Shown: positions 53,664 to 62,977, counted from the stretch's first letter. The stretch is 64,000 bases of DNA from Pseudomonadota bacterium (GCA_021838635.1 JAKCDC010000002.1:106886-170885), one strand, 5' to 3'. Notes: generated by a model from the letters alone, not told the origin. Translations and numbers: made by a program.

Positions 53664-54478
53664 GGCGGTTCAAGGCCAATGAGTCGGCGCGCGTACCGCG
53701 CGGCGAGTTGGGGGGCGTCGGCCATCAGTGCCAGACGTGTCAATTCGCGCCAAAGCGCCACGGTCCGCGGCACGACGCTGAGCGCATGCCGCGCGAATGT
53801 AAGGGCCGCGCGCGATCGGCCGGCGGCGCGCAGTGCCGCGATGCCATCGTAAAAGGCCGCAAGGCGCAGGGCCGGGTCGCGCGTCTGGGCGATGACTAAC
53901 TGGTACAGCTGCGCCGCCGCGCGGTAGTGTCCGAGCGTCGCCACCACCTGCGCCTCGCGTAACACCTGCCGCACGTCGGTGCGCCTCGCGAGCCGCAGGA
54001 CATCGCGGGTGTAGGCCGCGGCGAGTCGGCGGTGGCTTCCCGAGGCCGGCCGCTGCCGCGCCAGTTCGGTGCGCAGCAGATGCAGCCGCTGGCGCGCGAC
54101 CTCCAGCGGCAGTGCCGCCAGGGGCCACTGTGCCCAGGGGGCGAGCGCGCGGCGCGCCAGCCTGATCCGACCGGCCTTCAGCGCCTGCCGGGCGAGCAGC
54201 ACGCGCGTGTCGGTCGCCTCCGGCTGCGAGCGCACCCACAGCTCCAGGTAGGCGAGCGTCGCGGCGTTCGGTGCGGCGGTATGCTGCAGCGTCGATTCGA
54301 CGTAGTGGCGTGGATACAGCAGCGCCAGTGTGCCGAGCGTGGCCACGATCAGACCGGCGCGCAGCCACAGTGGTGCGAAATGCTCGCGCGCCGCCGGCTC
54401 GCGCGAGTGCGCACGCCGCTCGGCGAAGGCCGGTGCAGGCGGATGCTCGGGCAGCTGAGGCCGCGTCATCGAGTCCAT
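53660..54478 (-). CDS. pelB: PelB N-terminal part: membrane anchor and TPR region
   Basis: 272 residues: a cytosolic Pro/Arg-rich head, one transmembrane helix at about 37-58 (L-W-L-R-A-G-L-I-V-A-T-L-G-T-L), then helical TPR-type repeats. The segment after the helix (A-T-L-A-Y-L-E-L-W-V-R-S-Q-P) resembles the start of the PelB TPR region. Together with the downstream ORF the length is about that of a full PelB. It starts 3 bases after the pelA stop and overlaps the second half by 4 bases. It would sit in the inner membrane and contact PelA in the periplasm. Confidence 0.82.
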   Translation of the reverse strand: MDSMTRPQLPEHPPAPAFAERRAHSREPAAREHFAPLWLRAGLIVATLGTLALLYPRHYVESTLQHTAAPNAATLAYLELWVRSQPEATDTRVLLARQALKAGRIRLARRALAPWAQWPLAALPLEVARQRLHLLRTELARQRPASGSHRRLAAAYTRDVLRLARRTDVRQVLREAQVVATLGHYRAAAQLYQLVIAQTRDPALRLAAFYDGIAALRAAGRSRAALTFARHALSVVPRTVALWRELTRLALMADAPQLAARYARRLIGLEPP

Positions 54479-54481
54479 CGC

Positions 54482-57433
54482 TCAGCCCCGGCAGCGCACG
54501 GCGAGCTGGGCGCGCTCGGCGGTCAGCTGAAAACGCACCGCGCCGTGCGCACCGGGGCTGCCGCGACGGACCTGGCCATTGATGCGCGTGCGGCAGTGCG
54601 CCGCGTTGCCGAGCGTGAATGAGAGCGGCACGTACGCGTGCAACTGCAGGTCGAGGCGGCCGGGCGTGCGCGCGAGCGCCTCGATGAGCCCATTGGCACT
54701 CTTCAGATAGGGGCCGCGCGGGGCCGCCGCTTGCAGCACCAGTCGCGCGCGACCGCCCGGTCCGAGGTGCACGTAGCGGTTCGCGCCGACGTCACGGAAT
54801 CCGGCCACATTGCTCGAGTGCGACAGATCCGGATATCCGAGTGCGGCGGGCAGGCGCAGCTCCTGATCCGCCCCGTAGCCGCGCAGGAGAAAGCCGCCGC
54901 GGGTGCGCGCCAGCCCCGCGGACTCGAAGGCGACGGCGATGCGGCTGTAGGTGGAGGCGAACACCGGCGCGGCCGGCTGGCGCTCGGCCCAGCGGTAGAC
55001 CTGCTTCAGCTGCCGCAGGGCGCAGGCGCGCGTGCCGGCGTAGTAGTGATAGTAGATCTCCATCGCCGTCAGCCGCCGGGGCCGGTTGGTCATCTGCAGC
55101 GTCTGGATGGCCTGGTCGTAGCCGCAGTACGGTGCTCGCCAGCCGTGGGTGTATTCGTCCTCGTTGGCGATAGGCGAATAGACCTGGAAATAGCGACCCT
55201 TGCGCACACCGAGCGGCACGACGTTGGTCAGCGATGGATGTGCCCGCGTGATGGTGCTGTTGTTGCCATTGATGTTCTCAAGGCCGCCGCGATAGGCGAT
55301 TGCGAGCACCTTCGCATCCGGATCGGTGTCCCCCGACCACTGAATCACGCGCACCGGCTTGCCGGGCGGGGCGAGTAGCCGCTCGATGATGGCGGCCGAC
55401 CCGGTGACTTCCATCCGGGGACTGAACCGGTAGCCGGGCACCGGCAGGTTCATGCCGTATCTGAACGCCGGATCGTCGGGGACTCGGGCGCCATTCGGGT
55501 GCAGTCCGGCGGACAGTCCCGGGTCGCGCTCAAGCGCCGGCCAGTCGAAGGGATGTGAGTAGGTGTGCGTGCCGATCTGCACCCAGGGGAGGCGAAAGAT
55601 CTGCCGGGCGATGGGCCGCAGCGCTGCGACCTGTGCCGCCGGATGCAATCCGTGGCGGACGAACTCCGCGGCGATCACCGAGGCGGTGACCGGGAGCCGG
55701 AAGCGCTTGAGGATCTGGTTGAGAATGACCTCGGCCGCCGGCTGATCGTGGAAGGCCCCGATCCAGGACAGCGAGGCGAATCCATCGCCGTCGATCAAAC
55801 CGAACAGCAGCCGCCGGCCGCTGGTGCTGGTGTAGTCGTACGCCGGGACCTCCGGCAGACGCAGCGCGGCGCGGAAGAAGCGGAACGGATCGACGATCCA
55901 CGCCGCCTGCAGTCCGCCATTGGCGAGATTGCCCTGGGGCAGGCTGCGTAGCACGTACGGCGAGAGTGCGTACCCGCCCCAGCGCGTGATCGCCGCGGCG
56001 ACCTCGGTGTCGCCGGCGACGCTGAGCGTCAGCAGCGGCTTGTCTTGGCCGTTGAGTCGAATTGCTCGGAAGTCCGGCGCACTCGGCAGCACCGGGCTTT
56101 CGAACCCGAAGAAGCGTCGATCGAGGTGCGCGAGGCGGGCACGATGAAGACCCCCGGGAGGCGCCTTACCGAGGCGCAGGCCGAGCGAGGCAAGATGCTC
56201 CGAGCTCACCGGCGTGCCGAAGTGACCGAGCATGGCCACCGGCACGCCGGCCTTCATCTGACTGCGCAGCCACCGCCAGGTCCGGCCCGCGTGCGGGAAA
56301 TGGGCGGCATGGAACCAGGTGACGATGCCGGCGAGCTGACCGGTGAGCGGACCGGGTGGCAGCGGGTCTCGCGTCACGTTGAGGATGCGCGTGGCGTACC
56401 CGAGGTGATTCAGGGGCATCGCCGCGTACCAGTTCAGATCGTTGTGCATGAGGCCGCGGCGACCGGCGTAGAGCATGAGCACCTGCCGCGGCAGGGGCGT
56501 GATGGTGCTGACCCCGACGATGTCGAGCGCGGCGTTGCCGACGTAGGGCACGAGGCCATGGCTTTCAATGCGCTCAGCGAGCCGCTGCGCTGTGGTGCGC
56601 TCCGCGGCCGGCAGGTAATCGATGGCGATGGGCGTCAGTCCCCACCGGCGTACCTGCTCGAGTCGTCTCAACAGCGCCTGCGAATCGCGGGGATCGACGG
56701 CGCGGTAGTGTCGGGTCGACTGATCCCAGCCGCGGTAGAGCGACTCGGCGGCGACCGCGATGACACCCCGATCCTTCAGCGCCGGGAGCAGCGCGAAGCC
56801 GCGGTTGAGAATGAAGTGTCCACGCCGATCGTGCCGGTGCACCGAGTCGATGAGCGCAATCAGCCCGGCCCGGTATGCCGCGCGCGCGCCGGCGGTCTTG
56901 AGGACCTGGCGGTAGCTGTCGAGCGTATCGAAGAAAAAATCGCGATAACCGCGCGAGCGCAGCGGCGCGAAGACGTGCGCACGATAAAAGGCGCGGCACG
57001 CGCGATTCGCCTGATCGACGATCCAGCTCTTCCAGGCGTGGTTTTCTCCCAGACGGCACGGTATGGGCAGCGTCTTGGCGGCCGTCGAGTCCATGGCGAT
57101 CTCGCCGAGGGAGACGTAGGCGAAGACCGTCGTTTGCGCGCTGGCGAGTGCGCTCGGTCGCGCCAGCGCATCGGGCTGCACGACCACCCAGTCGAAATCG
57201 CGCAGCACACTCGGGGAGGGATGCGGGCCGTAGAAGAAGGCAACCGAGGGCAGCCGGGATCCCTGCGCGAGGGCCACCGGCAGGTGCATCGACACAGCCA
57301 GTGCCGCGATCCGCAGCAAGACTCTCCAACGGTCTCGCGAATCGGTCCCGGTCGAGTCAGGCGCAGCGCCTCGAGGATCCCCCGGGCACCCCAGCGCGCG
57401 ATGCGCGCGGCAGGGCCTCTCGGCGGCGGGCAT
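54482..57433 (-). CDS. pelA: Pel periplasmic hydrolase/deacetylase PelA
   Basis: Bifunctional periplasmic enzyme. A signal peptide (R-I-A-A-L-A-V-S-M-H-L-P-V-A-L-A-Q) leads to a glycoside hydrolase domain (V-A-F-F-Y-G, then F-F-F-D-T-L-D-S-Y, with the acidic V-A-A-E-S-L-Y catalytic region), a Rossmann-like middle, and a C-terminal polysaccharide deacetylase domain. That domain has D-G-D-G-F and T-H-T-Y-S-H-P-F-D-W (Asp and the HxxxH metal ligands) and a terminal beta domain. The start is uncertain: the frame is open to a GTG at 57559 (1025 codons). ATG 57433 gives 983 but leaves an unusually long lead before the signal peptide. First gene of the pel operon. Confidence 0.93.
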   Translation of the reverse strand: MPAAERPCRAHRALGCPGDPRGAAPDSTGTDSRDRWRVLLRIAALAVSMHLPVALAQGSRLPSVAFFYGPHPSPSVLRDFDWVVVQPDALARPSALASAQTTVFAYVSLGEIAMDSTAAKTLPIPCRLGENHAWKSWIVDQANRACRAFYRAHVFAPLRSRGYRDFFFDTLDSYRQVLKTAGARAAYRAGLIALIDSVHRHDRRGHFILNRGFALLPALKDRGVIAVAAESLYRGWDQSTRHYRAVDPRDSQALLRRLEQVRRWGLTPIAIDYLPAAERTTAQRLAERIESHGLVPYVGNAALDIVGVSTITPLPRQVLMLYAGRRGLMHNDLNWYAAMPLNHLGYATRILNVTRDPLPPGPLTGQLAGIVTWFHAAHFPHAGRTWRWLRSQMKAGVPVAMLGHFGTPVSSEHLASLGLRLGKAPPGGLHRARLAHLDRRFFGFESPVLPSAPDFRAIRLNGQDKPLLTLSVAGDTEVAAAITRWGGYALSPYVLRSLPQGNLANGGLQAAWIVDPFRFFRAALRLPEVPAYDYTSTSGRRLLFGLIDGDGFASLSWIGAFHDQPAAEVILNQILKRFRLPVTASVIAAEFVRHGLHPAAQVAALRPIARQIFRLPWVQIGTHTYSHPFDWPALERDPGLSAGLHPNGARVPDDPAFRYGMNLPVPGYRFSPRMEVTGSAAIIERLLAPPGKPVRVIQWSGDTDPDAKVLAIAYRGGLENINGNNSTITRAHPSLTNVVPLGVRKGRYFQVYSPIANEDEYTHGWRAPYCGYDQAIQTLQMTNRPRRLTAMEIYYHYYAGTRACALRQLKQVYRWAERQPAAPVFASTYSRIAVAFESAGLARTRGGFLLRGYGADQELRLPAALGYPDLSHSSNVAGFRDVGANRYVHLGPGGRARLVLQAAAPRGPYLKSANGLIEALARTPGRLDLQLHAYVPLSFTLGNAAHCRTRINGQVRRGSPGAHGAVRFQLTAERAQLAVRCRG

Positions 57434-57966
57434 CGCGCCACCACGGTGGGCGCCGGCGAGGGAGGTCGCCTTCGCACGGAGGAACTGACGGATGCCGGGG
57501 AGCGCGGTCACGCCAGATATTGTCAAGCGCGAGGCGTCCGCTCGCTGGTACGCCGTCACGGATTATGGCAAGACGGCCTGCGCGCAGTGACCGTTTTGTG
57601 CGCTGGCGCGCACTCCGCAATTCATCGAAGATCCGGCCCGCGGGACGGTGCCAAGGCGGGCTTCGAAGAACAGCGTCCTCGCCGCAGGCTGGCGCGGCAG
57701 CCGATCCGTGGACGGCACTGCGGCGCGGTGGCATCCCGCGGCTAAAGATGAGTAGGGTGTGAGCCTGGAACGGCGGTGCGCGCGCAGGTGCGAACTTCCT
57801 GCGAGACCTGCGTCGGGCGGGTGCTCTGCTGCGAGGGGCGAGGCACGACGTTCAGGCCGGTGATCGAACCCACTGAGTGTACGCAGGGGCTGACGCACGG
57901 GTGCGAAGCAGAGTGCAGGCAGAATGGTCGCGGGGCACGGCTGCGTGAAGTGCACTACGGGGCGGA
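57434..57966. other. gene-free stretch between pelA and cdd
   Basis: About 530 bases separating the divergent pelA and cytidine deaminase genes. If pelA starts at its GTG (57559), 407 bases remain. This should hold the pel promoter, but I see no convincing -35/-10 pair, c-di-GMP riboswitch or operator repeat. Open frames here have no recognisable content. Confidence 0.5.
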
Positions 57967-58404
57967 ATGACTGATCGGCCCGATCGGGGAGCATGTGTGG
58001 ACGATGACGCCGATGAGCTGATCCGACGGGCCCGAGAGAGCCTCGAGCGTGCCTACGCGCCTTATTCGCACTTCCAGGTGGCGGCGGCCGTGCGCGACGA
58101 GCTGGGGCGCGTGTTTACGGGCGTGAACGTCGAAAATGTCTCATACGGGCTGAGCATGTGTGCCGAGCGCGTCGCGATCTTTACGGCGATCGCCGCCGGC
58201 GCGCGCCGTATCACGGCGATCGCCATCACCAGCGCGGCGGCCGAACTGCTCTCGCCCTGTGGCGCGTGCCGGCAGGTGATCGCGGAATTTGCCGCGGGTG
58301 ACACGCCCGTTCACTGTCTCGCCTCTGCCGGTGAGGCGCGCCGCTGGACGGTCTCGGACCTGCTGCCCAGCGGCTTCGTTGCCTCGCAGTTGCGCAATCG
58401 GTGA
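57967..58404 (+). CDS. cdd: cytidine deaminase
   Basis: Converts cytidine and deoxycytidine to uridine forms. 145 residues, the small homotetrameric type. Zinc and catalytic motifs are complete: N-V-E-N-V-S-Y for substrate binding, M-C-A-E-R-V-A (zinc Cys and catalytic Glu), and S-P-C-G-A-C-R-Q with two more zinc Cys. GGGGCGGA precedes the ATG. It heads a salvage group with the NCS1 permease 72 bases downstream. Confidence 0.93.
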   Translation: MTDRPDRGACVDDDADELIRRARESLERAYAPYSHFQVAAAVRDELGRVFTGVNVENVSYGLSMCAERVAIFTAIAAGARRITAIAITSAAAELLSPCGACRQVIAEFAAGDTPVHCLASAGEARRWTVSDLLPSGFVASQLRNR

Positions 58405-58476
58405 GTGGACCGGCGGGCGCTTGGCACGAGAGGCCCGGTGCGGGGGAGTTCTGCCGATTGACCTTCGGGTGATCCG

Positions 58477-59856
58477 ATGCATGACGATCCGATGAGCCCT
58501 CTCGTGACCGCACCGCTCAGGCCCGAACCGCCTGCCGTGGAAACGTTGGGCATCGCTCCGGTGCCAGACGGCGAGCGCACCATGCGCATCCGCTCCCTGT
58601 TCGTCATTTGGAGCCTGGCGTCTGCATCGGCGACGACGCCGGTCATCGGACTGGTCTTGAAGGGCATGGGGCTCGAGCAGTTCCTCTGGGTCAACGTGCT
58701 GGCCCTGCTGATTGGCCTGCTGCCGGCAATGCTGCTGGCGCACATGGGCCGGCAGGTGCCGATCATCTCCCTGGTGATGGCGCGGCGGACCTTCGGGATG
58801 GGGGGCGCCACAGTGCTGTCGATCCTTTACACGATCGTCGGCGCCGGCTGGTTCGGACTGAACACCGATGTGGGCGGGCAGATCCTCTCGACTCTCTTCC
58901 CCGGGCATGGCGTGCTGTGGTTCGTCCTGCTCGGAGCCGTCCAGATCGCGCTCGTCTTCTTCGGCATGGAGGTGCTGGAGAAGTTCTACAACTACACCGC
59001 GCTGCTGTTCCTGCTGTGCTATGCGGTGCTCGCCTATTACCTCCTCGAGCGATATGCCTTCATCATGCCGCGGCAGCGGGGCGCGATCGACTGGGGAGAG
59101 GATATTGATCTGATCTTGAGCTTCAGTCTGCTGTCGTGGGCCTATATTTTTCCGACCGTGACGCGATTCTGTCCGCCCTCGACTCCAGAGGAGAGTCCCG
59201 TTCGCCGCGTCGCGTACATGCTGGCGCCGGGCGTTGGCGTCATGAGCGCGGTCGTGATCATGGGCGCGCTCGGGCGGGTCGCACTCGGCATGACGGGGGA
59301 GTGGAACATCGCACTCCTCGGTCAGCATCTGCCGATCTGGGGGGAGGTGTCCGCGATCGGCGTGATTCTCGCCATCGCCCATACCAACGCGATGAATCTG
59401 TACCCGGCGGTCACCACGCTGCTCGCGGTCAACCCCTCGGGCCGAAGCGATCATCGCCTGCTGCAGCCGATGCTGGTCATCGTCCTGGGGCTGTTCTCGA
59501 CGATTCTGGCGATCCTCGGCATCTTACGGTTCATCCAGGGGTTTCTCTCGGCGCTCGGCGCGCTGCTCTTTCCGTTTACATTTATCCTGGTCGTTGACTG
59601 GTTCCACGGCCGCTACTATGTCGATGCGGTGTCTCGGTTCTACTGCCAACCCCGGCGGCTGCAGGAGTGGTTCCTCTGGCCGGCGCCGTGGGCCATCGCC
59701 ATGCTGCTGGCCGGAGTGGGGTTGGGCGCCTCGGCGCGTCATCTGCCGCGGCTCACAGTCCACTTTCTGCCCTGGCAGGTCTGCTCGGCCGCCGTGGTGA
59801 CCCTCATCTACTACCTGGGCCTGCGCATCGCTGGAGCGCGCGCACCTCGTTCGTGA
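58477..59856 (+). CDS. NCS1-family nucleobase permease, CodB-like
   Basis: Inner-membrane symporter of 459 residues with about twelve hydrophobic helices. The cytosine permease pattern is visible: I-W-S-L-A-S-A-S-A-T-T-P-V-I-G in helix 1, then F-G-M-G-G-A-T-V-L-S-I, then G-A-G-W-F-G-L-N-T-D-V, and helix 8 A-H-T-N-A-M-N-L-Y. The substrate is likely cytosine or a related base; allantoin, hydantoin and thiamine relatives exist. A second ATG at 58492 is possible. Between cytidine deaminase and a phosphoribosyltransferase, which supports a salvage role. Confidence 0.9.
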   Translation: MHDDPMSPLVTAPLRPEPPAVETLGIAPVPDGERTMRIRSLFVIWSLASASATTPVIGLVLKGMGLEQFLWVNVLALLIGLLPAMLLAHMGRQVPIISLVMARRTFGMGGATVLSILYTIVGAGWFGLNTDVGGQILSTLFPGHGVLWFVLLGAVQIALVFFGMEVLEKFYNYTALLFLLCYAVLAYYLLERYAFIMPRQRGAIDWGEDIDLILSFSLLSWAYIFPTVTRFCPPSTPEESPVRRVAYMLAPGVGVMSAVVIMGALGRVALGMTGEWNIALLGQHLPIWGEVSAIGVILAIAHTNAMNLYPAVTTLLAVNPSGRSDHRLLQPMLVIVLGLFSTILAILGILRFIQGFLSALGALLFPFTFILVVDWFHGRYYVDAVSRFYCQPRRLQEWFLWPAPWAIAMLLAGVGLGASARHLPRLTVHFLPWQVCSAAVVTLIYYLGLRIAGARAPRS

Positions 59857-59917
59857 GCGGCGTGCGCCGGCACGGACCGGCGGGCGCTGGGTACGGGTTT
59901 ATGGAACAATAGCTGCC

Positions 59918-60520
59918 GTGGACAAGCTGTTCATTTCCGCCGATCAGCTGCTGCGTGACTCGATGGAGCTCGCCCGGCGGGTTGTGGCGAGCGGGATGCG
60001 CCCGACCTTCCTGGTGGCGATGTGGCGGGGCGGTGCCCCGATCGGCATCACGGTTCAGGAGGTGCTGGAGTACCACTCGATCCAGGTCGACCATATCGCG
60101 ATCCGCACGTCGTACTACGGCGGCATCGACGTTCGGGACAAGACCGTCAGGGTGCACGCGCTCGACTATCTGGTGTCGCGGCTCGAGGCGCACGACGAAC
60201 TGCTGCTCGTGGACGACGTCTACGATTCAGGGCGTAGCCTCGAGGCGGTCATCGAGGAGCTGCGGCGCCGGTGCCGGCGCAACCTCCCGGAGCGAATCCG
60301 CATTGCGACCGTGTATTACAAGCCGCAGCGGGGCCAGAGTGCGCGGGTCCCGGACTTCTTCGTGCACGAGACCGCCCAATGGCTCGTTTTTCCGCACGAG
60401 ATCCAGGGTTTGACGCGCGAGGAAATTCTGGCGCACAAGCCGGTCGGTGCCGATTTCTTCGACGCGGCGCACGCCGGGGCGAGCGGTGCGATCCGCCCGC
60501 ACGTCACGCCAGGTAAATGA
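59918..60520 (+). CDS. purine phosphoribosyltransferase (hypoxanthine type)
   Basis: 200 residues of the type I PRTase fold. The PRPP-binding motif L-L-L-V-D-D-V-Y-D-S-G-R-S-L is at about 95-108, and an earlier V-A-M-W-R-G-G-A-P-I loop binds pyrophosphate. Predicted to make IMP/GMP or XMP from free bases; the precise base is not readable. The start is GTG at 59918, with no strong ribosome-binding site. The stop lies 17 bases inside the end of the convergent permease gene. Neighbouring nucleobase permeases on both sides support the call. Confidence 0.88.
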   Translation: MDKLFISADQLLRDSMELARRVVASGMRPTFLVAMWRGGAPIGITVQEVLEYHSIQVDHIAIRTSYYGGIDVRDKTVRVHALDYLVSRLEAHDELLLVDDVYDSGRSLEAVIEELRRRCRRNLPERIRIATVYYKPQRGQSARVPDFFVHETAQWLVFPHEIQGLTREEILAHKPVGADFFDAAHAGASGAIRPHVTPGK

Positions 60521-61814
60521 AGCGGGCGACACAGAGCGCCGCCAGCAGATACACCAGCCAGTCACGGGCGCGCGCCTGTCCGCGCACGAGCTTCAGCACC
60601 GCGTGGCTCACGATGCCAAAGGCCAGGCCGTTTGCGATCGAGTAACTCAACGGCACCATGATGACGGTGAGAAAGGCGGGGATCCCTTCGCTCGGCTCGT
60701 GCCAATCGACCTCCGCGAGTGCGCCCATCATCATGGCGCCCACCAGCACCAGAGCCGGTGCGGTCGCCACCGCGGGAATGGCCTGCACCAGGGGCGCGAC
60801 GAACAATGTGGCCAGAAAGAGCACGCCCACCGTGACGCTGGTGAGGCCCGTGCGTCCGCCGACCGCAACACCCGAAGTACTTTCGATGTAGCTGGTCACC
60901 GGGCTGGTGCCGGCGAGCGCGCCGGCCAGCATCGCGATCGAATCGGCGAGCAGAATCCGCTTCATGCGCGGGACGGTGCCGTCGGGGTTGACGAGTCCGG
61001 CGCGCCGGGTGACGGCCATCAGCGTACCGACGTTGTCAAACAGGTCGACGAACAGGAAAACGAAGATGATCTCGATGAGCGACAGCCCGACACCGCCACC
61101 GATGTTCAGCGCGGCTGGAATATTCAGCCGCAATGCGGTCGATGACAGATCGCTTAGGCGATAGGTCATCGGCGCGAAGTGCGTCAGTCCGAAGATCCAC
61201 GCGACGGCCGCCGTGCCGAGGATGCCAAACAGCATGGCACCCTTGACGGCGCGGGCCTGCAATGCCGCGATCACCAGCAGTCCGAGGAGGGCGAGCGCCG
61301 GTGTTGCGGTGGTGAGTTTGCCGAGTCCGACCGTGGTGCCCGGATGGTAGATCACGATCCCGGCGTCCTTCAGACCGATGAACGCGATGAACAGGCCGAT
61401 GCCCCCGCTGACGGCGGCGAACAGCGAGCGCGGGACCGCGTTCATGATGAGCTGGCGCACCCCGCAGAGCGTGAGCAACAGGAAGGCGACGGCCGAGAGA
61501 AAGACGCATCCGAGGGCGACCTGCCACGGGACGCCCATGGTCTTCACCACGGTGTAGGTGAAATAGGCGTTCAGGCCCATGCCCGGTGCGAGGGCGAGCG
61601 GATAATTCGAGAGCACGCCCATCAGGATGCTGCCGAATCCGGCGGAAATACACGTGGCGGCGGCGACCCCGGCGATCGGCATGCCCGCCATGCCGAGCAC
61701 CACCGGGTTGACCACCACGATGTAGGCCATGGTGAGAAAGGTGGTCAGTCCCGCAAACAGTTCGGTCCGCAGGGTTGTTCCGTGACGTTCAAGATCGAAG
61801 AATCGGGCCAGCAT
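60504..61814 (-). CDS. purine permease, AzgA/GhxP-like (NCS2)
   Basis: 436 residues, about 12-14 transmembrane segments. AzgA-type motifs: L-A-R-F-F-D-L-E-R-H-G-T-T-L-R-T-E at the N-terminus, A-P-G-M-G-L-N-A-Y-F in helix 3, L-F-V-D-L-F-D-N-V-G-T-L and A-G-T-S-P-V-T-S-Y-I-E-S-T-S-G-V-A-V-G-G-R-T-G-L. This family takes up hypoxanthine, guanine or adenine by proton symport. The M-L-A-R-F-F ATG at 61814 matches family starts; a TTG at 61823 is possible. Convergent with, and overlapping, the phosphoribosyltransferase gene whose substrate it may import. Confidence 0.93.
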   Translation of the reverse strand: MLARFFDLERHGTTLRTELFAGLTTFLTMAYIVVVNPVVLGMAGMPIAGVAAATCISAGFGSILMGVLSNYPLALAPGMGLNAYFTYTVVKTMGVPWQVALGCVFLSAVAFLLLTLCGVRQLIMNAVPRSLFAAVSGGIGLFIAFIGLKDAGIVIYHPGTTVGLGKLTTATPALALLGLLVIAALQARAVKGAMLFGILGTAAVAWIFGLTHFAPMTYRLSDLSSTALRLNIPAALNIGGGVGLSLIEIIFVFLFVDLFDNVGTLMAVTRRAGLVNPDGTVPRMKRILLADSIAMLAGALAGTSPVTSYIESTSGVAVGGRTGLTSVTVGVLFLATLFVAPLVQAIPAVATAPALVLVGAMMMGALAEVDWHEPSEGIPAFLTVIMVPLSYSIANGLAFGIVSHAVLKLVRGQARARDWLVYLLAALCVARFIYLA

Positions 61815-61948
61815 GGGTGTCAATCGCCGGGGTGAGACGCAGATGGCGGAGCCTCGAACGTAGCGCGGAAATGTACGGCAAACTCCGGTGCATGAGTAGG
61901 GGATCTTGTGTCGGGCGGAGCGTTACGGGCCATTGAACGGTCTCATTT

Positions 61949-62362
61949 TTGAACGCGGCCGCCCGTCGGGCTGCGGTCCGGTGTCCCTTTGGCCCCTACA
62001 CCGGTGAGCTCCACAGCATGCGCGTCCTTGCGCCCGGCGTGCGCCAGGCAGTCCATCGGGAATTCATCGCCGAGCATCAGCCGTGGGTCGTATACGACGG
62101 TGGTCCAACGTTCAGCTTTGAGTCCTGCTCCATCTTCGATGCGTTTCAGTTTCGGCATCATCTGGATCAGGCCCCGGATTGCACCGAGGCGCGGGCCCGC
62201 AGACTGAACGAACTGCTGAACGACGCCACGCTGGAGCAGTCGCCCCGACACTCTGGGCGCTTGCGAGCGCAGCCGGTGTCGGTACGGGAGTGGGAGGTGA
62301 TCTGGAATGAGTTAACGCGCTGTGCGCCGTGCTCGGCGCCATCCACTCGTCTCACACCCTGA
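61949..62362 (+). CDS. hypothetical protein, uncertain
   Basis: 137 codons from a TTG, or 114 from the ATG at 62018. The second part has ordinary codon use for this genome and a believable amino-acid mix (for example W-V-V-Y-D-G-G-P-T-F-S-F-E-S, then F-R-H-H-L-D-Q-A), unlike the Arg/Ala-rich shadow frames. No family is recognised and there is no clear ribosome-binding site. A minus-strand frame (61943-62251) competes. It could be a fragment of a larger lost gene. Confidence 0.3.
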   Translation: MNAAARRAAVRCPFGPYTGELHSMRVLAPGVRQAVHREFIAEHQPWVVYDGGPTFSFESCSIFDAFQFRHHLDQAPDCTEARARRLNELLNDATLEQSPRHSGRLRAQPVSVREWEVIWNELTRCAPCSAPSTRLTP

Positions 62363-62583
62363 ACCGGACGTGAGCGAGCGGCCGATGACGGCACCCGGGA
62401 CATTACAAACGTGTCATGTAGCGGCAAAAACATGAACGGTGATCGATCAAACCATGACTTCCCGCAGCCGGCTGCGCTCGGCCCGCGTACGCCGCGACAA
62501 TGGCGGTGACGACAGGGCATGGCGGATGCTACAGTTATTTTCGAACCGTATCGTGACCCTCCTCAACAGCGCTGGAGTTTACG

Positions 62584-62904
62584 ATGAACAAGTTCATCCG
62601 CCTGATCTGTGCCTTCGCCGCCACCGGGGCTCTGTTCCTGGCTCCGGCCGCGATGGCGCAGACCCACCACCCTCATCACGCCAAAACCCACCATGTGATG
62701 CACCACAAGATGGCGGTCCACCACAAGATGGCGATGCGTCACAAGATGGCGGCCCATCACAAGCGGCCGATGCACCGCAGGATGATGACCAAGCGCCACA
62801 AGATGACCGCCCAGCAGGAGAAGATGGCCCGGTGCGCGCACCAGTCAAAGGGCATGAAGGGCGCGGCGCACCGCGCGTTCATGAGCAAGTGCCTGAAAAA
62901 GTAA
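62584..62904 (+). CDS. exported His/Met-rich protein with a PsiF-type repeat
   Basis: 106 residues. Signal peptide about 1-25 (ending A-M-A-Q). A central basic region (about 27-75) is packed with H-H-K-M/H-K-M-A-type repeats, a likely metal-binding or nucleic-acid-binding tract. The C-terminus Q-Q-E-K-M-A-R-C-A-H-Q-S-K-G-M-K-G then A-F-M-S-K-C-L-K-K matches the phosphate-starvation-inducible PsiF repeat with its two Cys. The TGGAG ribosome-binding site is well placed. A perfect 12-bp stem follows the stop. Function of PsiF proteins is unknown; export and metal binding are inference. Confidence 0.85.
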   Translation: MNKFIRLICAFAATGALFLAPAAMAQTHHPHHAKTHHVMHHKMAVHHKMAMRHKMAAHHKRPMHRRMMTKRHKMTAQQEKMARCAHQSKGMKGAAHRAFMSKCLKK

Positions 62905-62914
62905 CCATGACTCA

Positions 62915-62955
62915 GCGGACCGGGCCGGCGGCGACGGCGCGCTGGCCCGGTCCGC
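62915..62955 (+). terminator. perfect 12-bp hairpin after the PsiF-like gene
   Basis: GCGGACCGGGCC (62915-62926) is the exact reverse complement of GGCCCGGTCCGC (62944-62955), with a 17-base loop. It starts 11 bases after the stop codon and lies before the YidB-type gene. No T-run follows, so it may slow polymerase or protect the mRNA end rather than be a textbook terminator. Confidence 0.55.
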
Positions 62956-62977
62956 CGCGATCGACCGGAACCAGGGG

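Noticed and set aside
56045..57745. Plus-strand open frame of about 566 codons opposite pelA
   Set aside because: Antisense to the PelA hydrolase domain, with no recognisable content.
62414..62435. TCATGT-N10-ACATGA inverted repeat upstream of the PsiF-like gene, and a single TGTCATG as a Pho half-site
   Set aside because: Only one half-site without the 11-bp partner, and the repeat is short and about 150 bases from the gene; too weak to call.
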